Below, piece after piece: positions 5,753 through 7,502 of a stretch of 7,502 nt of DNA. Source of the DNA: Vulcanimicrobiota bacterium. GTDB taxonomy: Bacteria; Eremiobacterota; Eremiobacteria; Baltobacterales; Baltobacteraceae. The stretch's first letter is position 1. Each line of letters opens with the position of its first letter. The stretch is from contig JAQBPL010000127.1 of NCBI GenBank assembly GCA_028287545.1, positions 1-7,502 of the forward strand, written 5' to 3'. The position numbers were made by a program, and so were the translations under genes. The notes below the pieces were generated by a model that was given only the letters and a program-made list of their open reading frames with translations, was not told the DNA's origin and searched no databases.

Positions 5753-6751
5753 TTAGACGCGCTGCTCGAGCGCTCTGATTGCGTCGGGCGGGCCGGCGGC
5801 GACGAGTTCGTCGCCGCCGAGCAGCGACGTCGCCGGAGCGGGCCGGAAGATCATCGTTCCGGCGCGCTTGATCGCGAGCACGATCGCTTCGTCGGCCTCG
5901 GGGACCAGGTCGCCGAGCGTGCGGCCGGCCCACGACGAGTCGGCCGGGATGGTGAGATCTTCGAGCAGCAGCTGCCCGTTGCTCGCCGAGAGGATCGTGT
6001 CGACGAACTCGACCGCGGTCGGCCGCATCGCCAAGCTCGCCAGCCGGCGTCCTCCGATCTCGTACGGTGAGACGACGCGGTTGGCGCCGGCCAAGCGCAA
6101 TTTCGGTTCCGCATCGGCGCGGTTCGCGCGCGCCACGATGAACAAGTCGGGTTTGAGCACGCGCGCTGAGAGCGTCACGTAGAGGTTGTCCGCATCGTTG
6201 TCGACCGCGGTGACCAGGCCGCGCGCGCGTTCGACGCCGGCGGCTTTGAGCGTCTCGACGTCGGCGGCGTTGCCGTGCACGACCGTTGCGCCTTCGGCGA
6301 CCGCCTGCACCAGCGACTCGTCGTCGCTGTCGACGACGACGAATGGAATGCCCTCGTCGGTGAACTCGTGCGCGATCGCGCGGCCGACGCGGCCGAAGCC
6401 GCACAGGATCAAGTGATCGTGCATCCTACCAACCCGCCGGCGCATGCGCTGCCGGTCGAAGACTTGCCCCAGCTGACCTTCGATGACGTACGCCATGAGC
6501 GCGAGCAGCGTGTACGTCAGCACCCCGAAGCCGACCGCGACGACGGCGATCGTCCACCACTTCCCCGCCACGTCGAGCGGACGCGCCTCGCCGCCGCCCA
6601 CCGTCGTGATCGTCGTGACCGTCATGTAGAAAGCCTCGAACCACGTCCAATGCTCGAGCGTCACAAAGCCGGCCGTCCCGCCGAACACGACGGCGATCAA
6701 GAGGACGGCGGCGATCTGCAGCTGGCGCGGAACGACGACACGCGCGTTCAT
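5753..6751 (-). CDS. Two-helix potassium channel with cytoplasmic RCK (TrkA-N/TrkA-C) domains
   Basis: The product is 332 residues, the usual size of an MthK-type bacterial K+ channel subunit. Membrane helix 1 spans about 11-31. The pore helix and filter run through WFEAFYMTVTTITTVGGGE (37-55), and helix 2 spans about 65-90. An RCK N-terminal Rossmann domain begins at about 112 with GFGRVG (118-123) and the strand-ending acidic D141. The RCK C-terminal domain covers about 250-332. Such channels assemble as tetramers in the cytoplasmic membrane and are gated by ligands bound to the RCK ring. The filter is odd: TVGGGE (50-55) has Gly where K+ channels normally have Tyr or Phe, so selectivity may differ. 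The ATG at 6751 has an AAGGG motif 11 bases upstream, which is long. The gene lies downstream of ftsZ past a hairpin, and its 3' end is 20 bp from the convergent lipoprotein gene. Confidence 0.94.
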   Translation of the reverse strand: MNARVVVPRQLQIAAVLLIAVVFGGTAGFVTLEHWTWFEAFYMTVTTITTVGGGEARPLDVAGKWWTIAVVAVGFGVLTYTLLALMAYVIEGQLGQVFDRQRMRRRVGRMHDHLILCGFGRVGRAIAHEFTDEGIPFVVVDSDDESLVQAVAEGATVVHGNAADVETLKAAGVERARGLVTAVDNDADNLYVTLSARVLKPDLFIVARANRADAEPKLRLAGANRVVSPYEIGGRRLASLAMRPTAVEFVDTILSASNGQLLLEDLTIPADSSWAGRTLGDLVPEADEAIVLAIKRAGTMIFRPAPATSLLGGDELVAAGPPDAIRALEQRV

Positions 6752-6782
6752 ACACGGTCCGGCCCTTCGCGAGAATACGGCA

Positions 6783-6806
6783 ACGGCCCGCCGTGAGGCG
6801 GGCCGT
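6783..6806 (-). terminator. Perfect 10-bp hairpin after ftsZ, probable terminator
   Basis: ACGGCCCGCC (6783-6792) pairs perfectly with GGCGGGCCGT (6797-6806) around a four-base loop, 24 bases after the ftsZ stop. On the ftsZ strand the stem is followed by TTGCCGTATTCT, which is not a proper U-run, so it may be a weak intrinsic terminator, a processing or stability stem, or an attenuator ahead of the channel gene. Reading the plus strand, the loop is GTGA, a GNRA-type tetraloop. Confidence 0.6.
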
Positions 6807-6830
6807 CTGCGGTTCGGGGCCGGTGGCGCC

Positions 6831-7502
6831 TCAGCTGCGGTAGCGCAGGAACGCCGGGACCTCGATGTCGTCCATGTTCACCGGCGAGACCTTGTCGAAC
6901 TCGATCGGCTGGCCCAGCGACGCCGCGGTCGTCATCGAGCGATGCGGGCGCGGGCCGAAGCCGGCTGCCAGCACCGTGACGCGCACCTTGCCCGTCATCT
7001 CCGGGTCGATCGATGCGCCGAAGATGATCTGCGCCTCACTGTCGACGGCGCGCGAGATCATCTCGGCCGCCTCGTTCACTTCGTACATCGAGAGATCGGG
7101 GCCGCCGGTGATGTTGAAGATCACGCCGCGCGCGCCTTCGATCGTCGTCTCGAGCAGCGGCGATGCGATCGCCTTCTGTGCGGCGTCAGCCGCGCGATGC
7201 TCGCCCGAGCCTTCGCCGATGCCCATCATCGCCGAGCCCGCGTCGGTCATGATCGTCTTCACGTCGGCGAAGTCGAGGTTGATCAGTCCCGGCTGCGTGA
7301 TCAGATCGCTGATCCCCTGAATCCCTTGGCGCAGCACGTCGTCGGCGTACACGAACGCTTCGTTGAGGGGCGTGCGCTTCTCGATGATCTGCAGGATCCG
7401 TTCGTTCGGGATCGTGATGAGCGTGTCGACCTTCGCTTCGAGGTCGGCGATCCCGCGTTCGGCGGCCTGCATGCGCTTGCGGTCTTCGAACGCGAACGGC
7501 TT
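6831..7502 (-). CDS. ftsZ: Cell division protein FtsZ, C-terminal part (5' end outside the window)
   Basis: The last 223 codons are present and the frame runs off the window edge. FtsZ is the tubulin-like GTPase that polymerises into the division ring at the membrane. The fragment opens with KPFAFEDRKRM, the conserved segment after the GTP-binding half. It then has the T7 synergy loop GLINLDFAD (72-80 of the fragment), whose acidic residues complete the GTPase site of the neighbouring subunit. The MMGIGEGSGEHRAADAAQKA block, the LLETTIEGARGVIFNITGG block and the GFGPRP end of the fold (about 182) follow. The conserved C-terminal peptide DDIEVPAFLRYR, which docks FtsA or other anchors, is at 211-222. 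The linker between fold and peptide is only about 27 residues, on the short side. An internal ATG at 7472 is not the start. No ftsA or other division gene is seen on this side. Confidence 0.98.
   Translation of the reverse strand, partial: KPFAFEDRKRMQAAERGIADLEAKVDTLITIPNERILQIIEKRTPLNEAFVYADDVLRQGIQGISDLITQPGLINLDFADVKTIMTDAGSAMMGIGEGSGEHRAADAAQKAIASPLLETTIEGARGVIFNITGGPDLSMYEVNEAAEMISRAVDSEAQIIFGASIDPEMTGKVRVTVLAAGFGPRPHRSMTTAASLGQPIEFDKVSPVNMDDIEVPAFLRYRS

Overview
This is a GC-rich, densely coded bacterial chromosome segment with high GC at third codon positions. It carries ordinary housekeeping genes: one tRNA, the 3' part of ftsZ, an FmdB-type zinc ribbon protein, an M20 amidopeptidase and a two-helix K+ channel. 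There is no transposase, phage gene, CRISPR array or other sign of a mobile element. The lineage cannot be fixed from sequence alone. The composition, GTG/TTG starts, the FtsZ tail and the lipoprotein suit a high-GC environmental lineage; the Eremiobacterota/Vulcanimicrobiota area is a guess only.

Layout from left to right. At 1-408 is the 3' end of an unrecognised plus-strand gene, whose stop codon shares its last base with a tRNA-Leu(CAA) at 408-493. A plus-strand gene follows (550-1722) for a methyltransferase-like domain with a very long proline-rich tail. It converges on a minus-strand group: an SRPBCC-fold protein (2452-2958), the FmdB-type zinc ribbon (2071-2382) and a small membrane-anchored coiled-coil protein (1732-2067). 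The last two are 3 bp apart and probably co-transcribed from a promoter at about 2416-2445. Upstream on the minus strand is an M20D amidohydrolase (3079-4266), divergent across 71 bp from a plus-strand lipoprotein (4338-5732) with two domains joined by a Thr-Pro linker. The lipoprotein converges on a minus-strand RCK-type potassium channel (5753-6751). Upstream of that is the C-terminal 223 codons of ftsZ (6831 to the window edge), followed by a perfect 10-bp hairpin.

The genes do not form one obvious pathway. The only tight operon-like pair is the zinc ribbon and the small membrane protein. No convincing new multi-gene system is visible. The points most worth checking are the channel's selectivity filter (TVGGGE in place of the usual TVGYGD or TVGFGE), the lipoprotein with its in-frame hexanucleotide microsatellite, and the degenerate methyltransferase with its proline-rich tail. 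There is no gene-free stretch above 300 bases.
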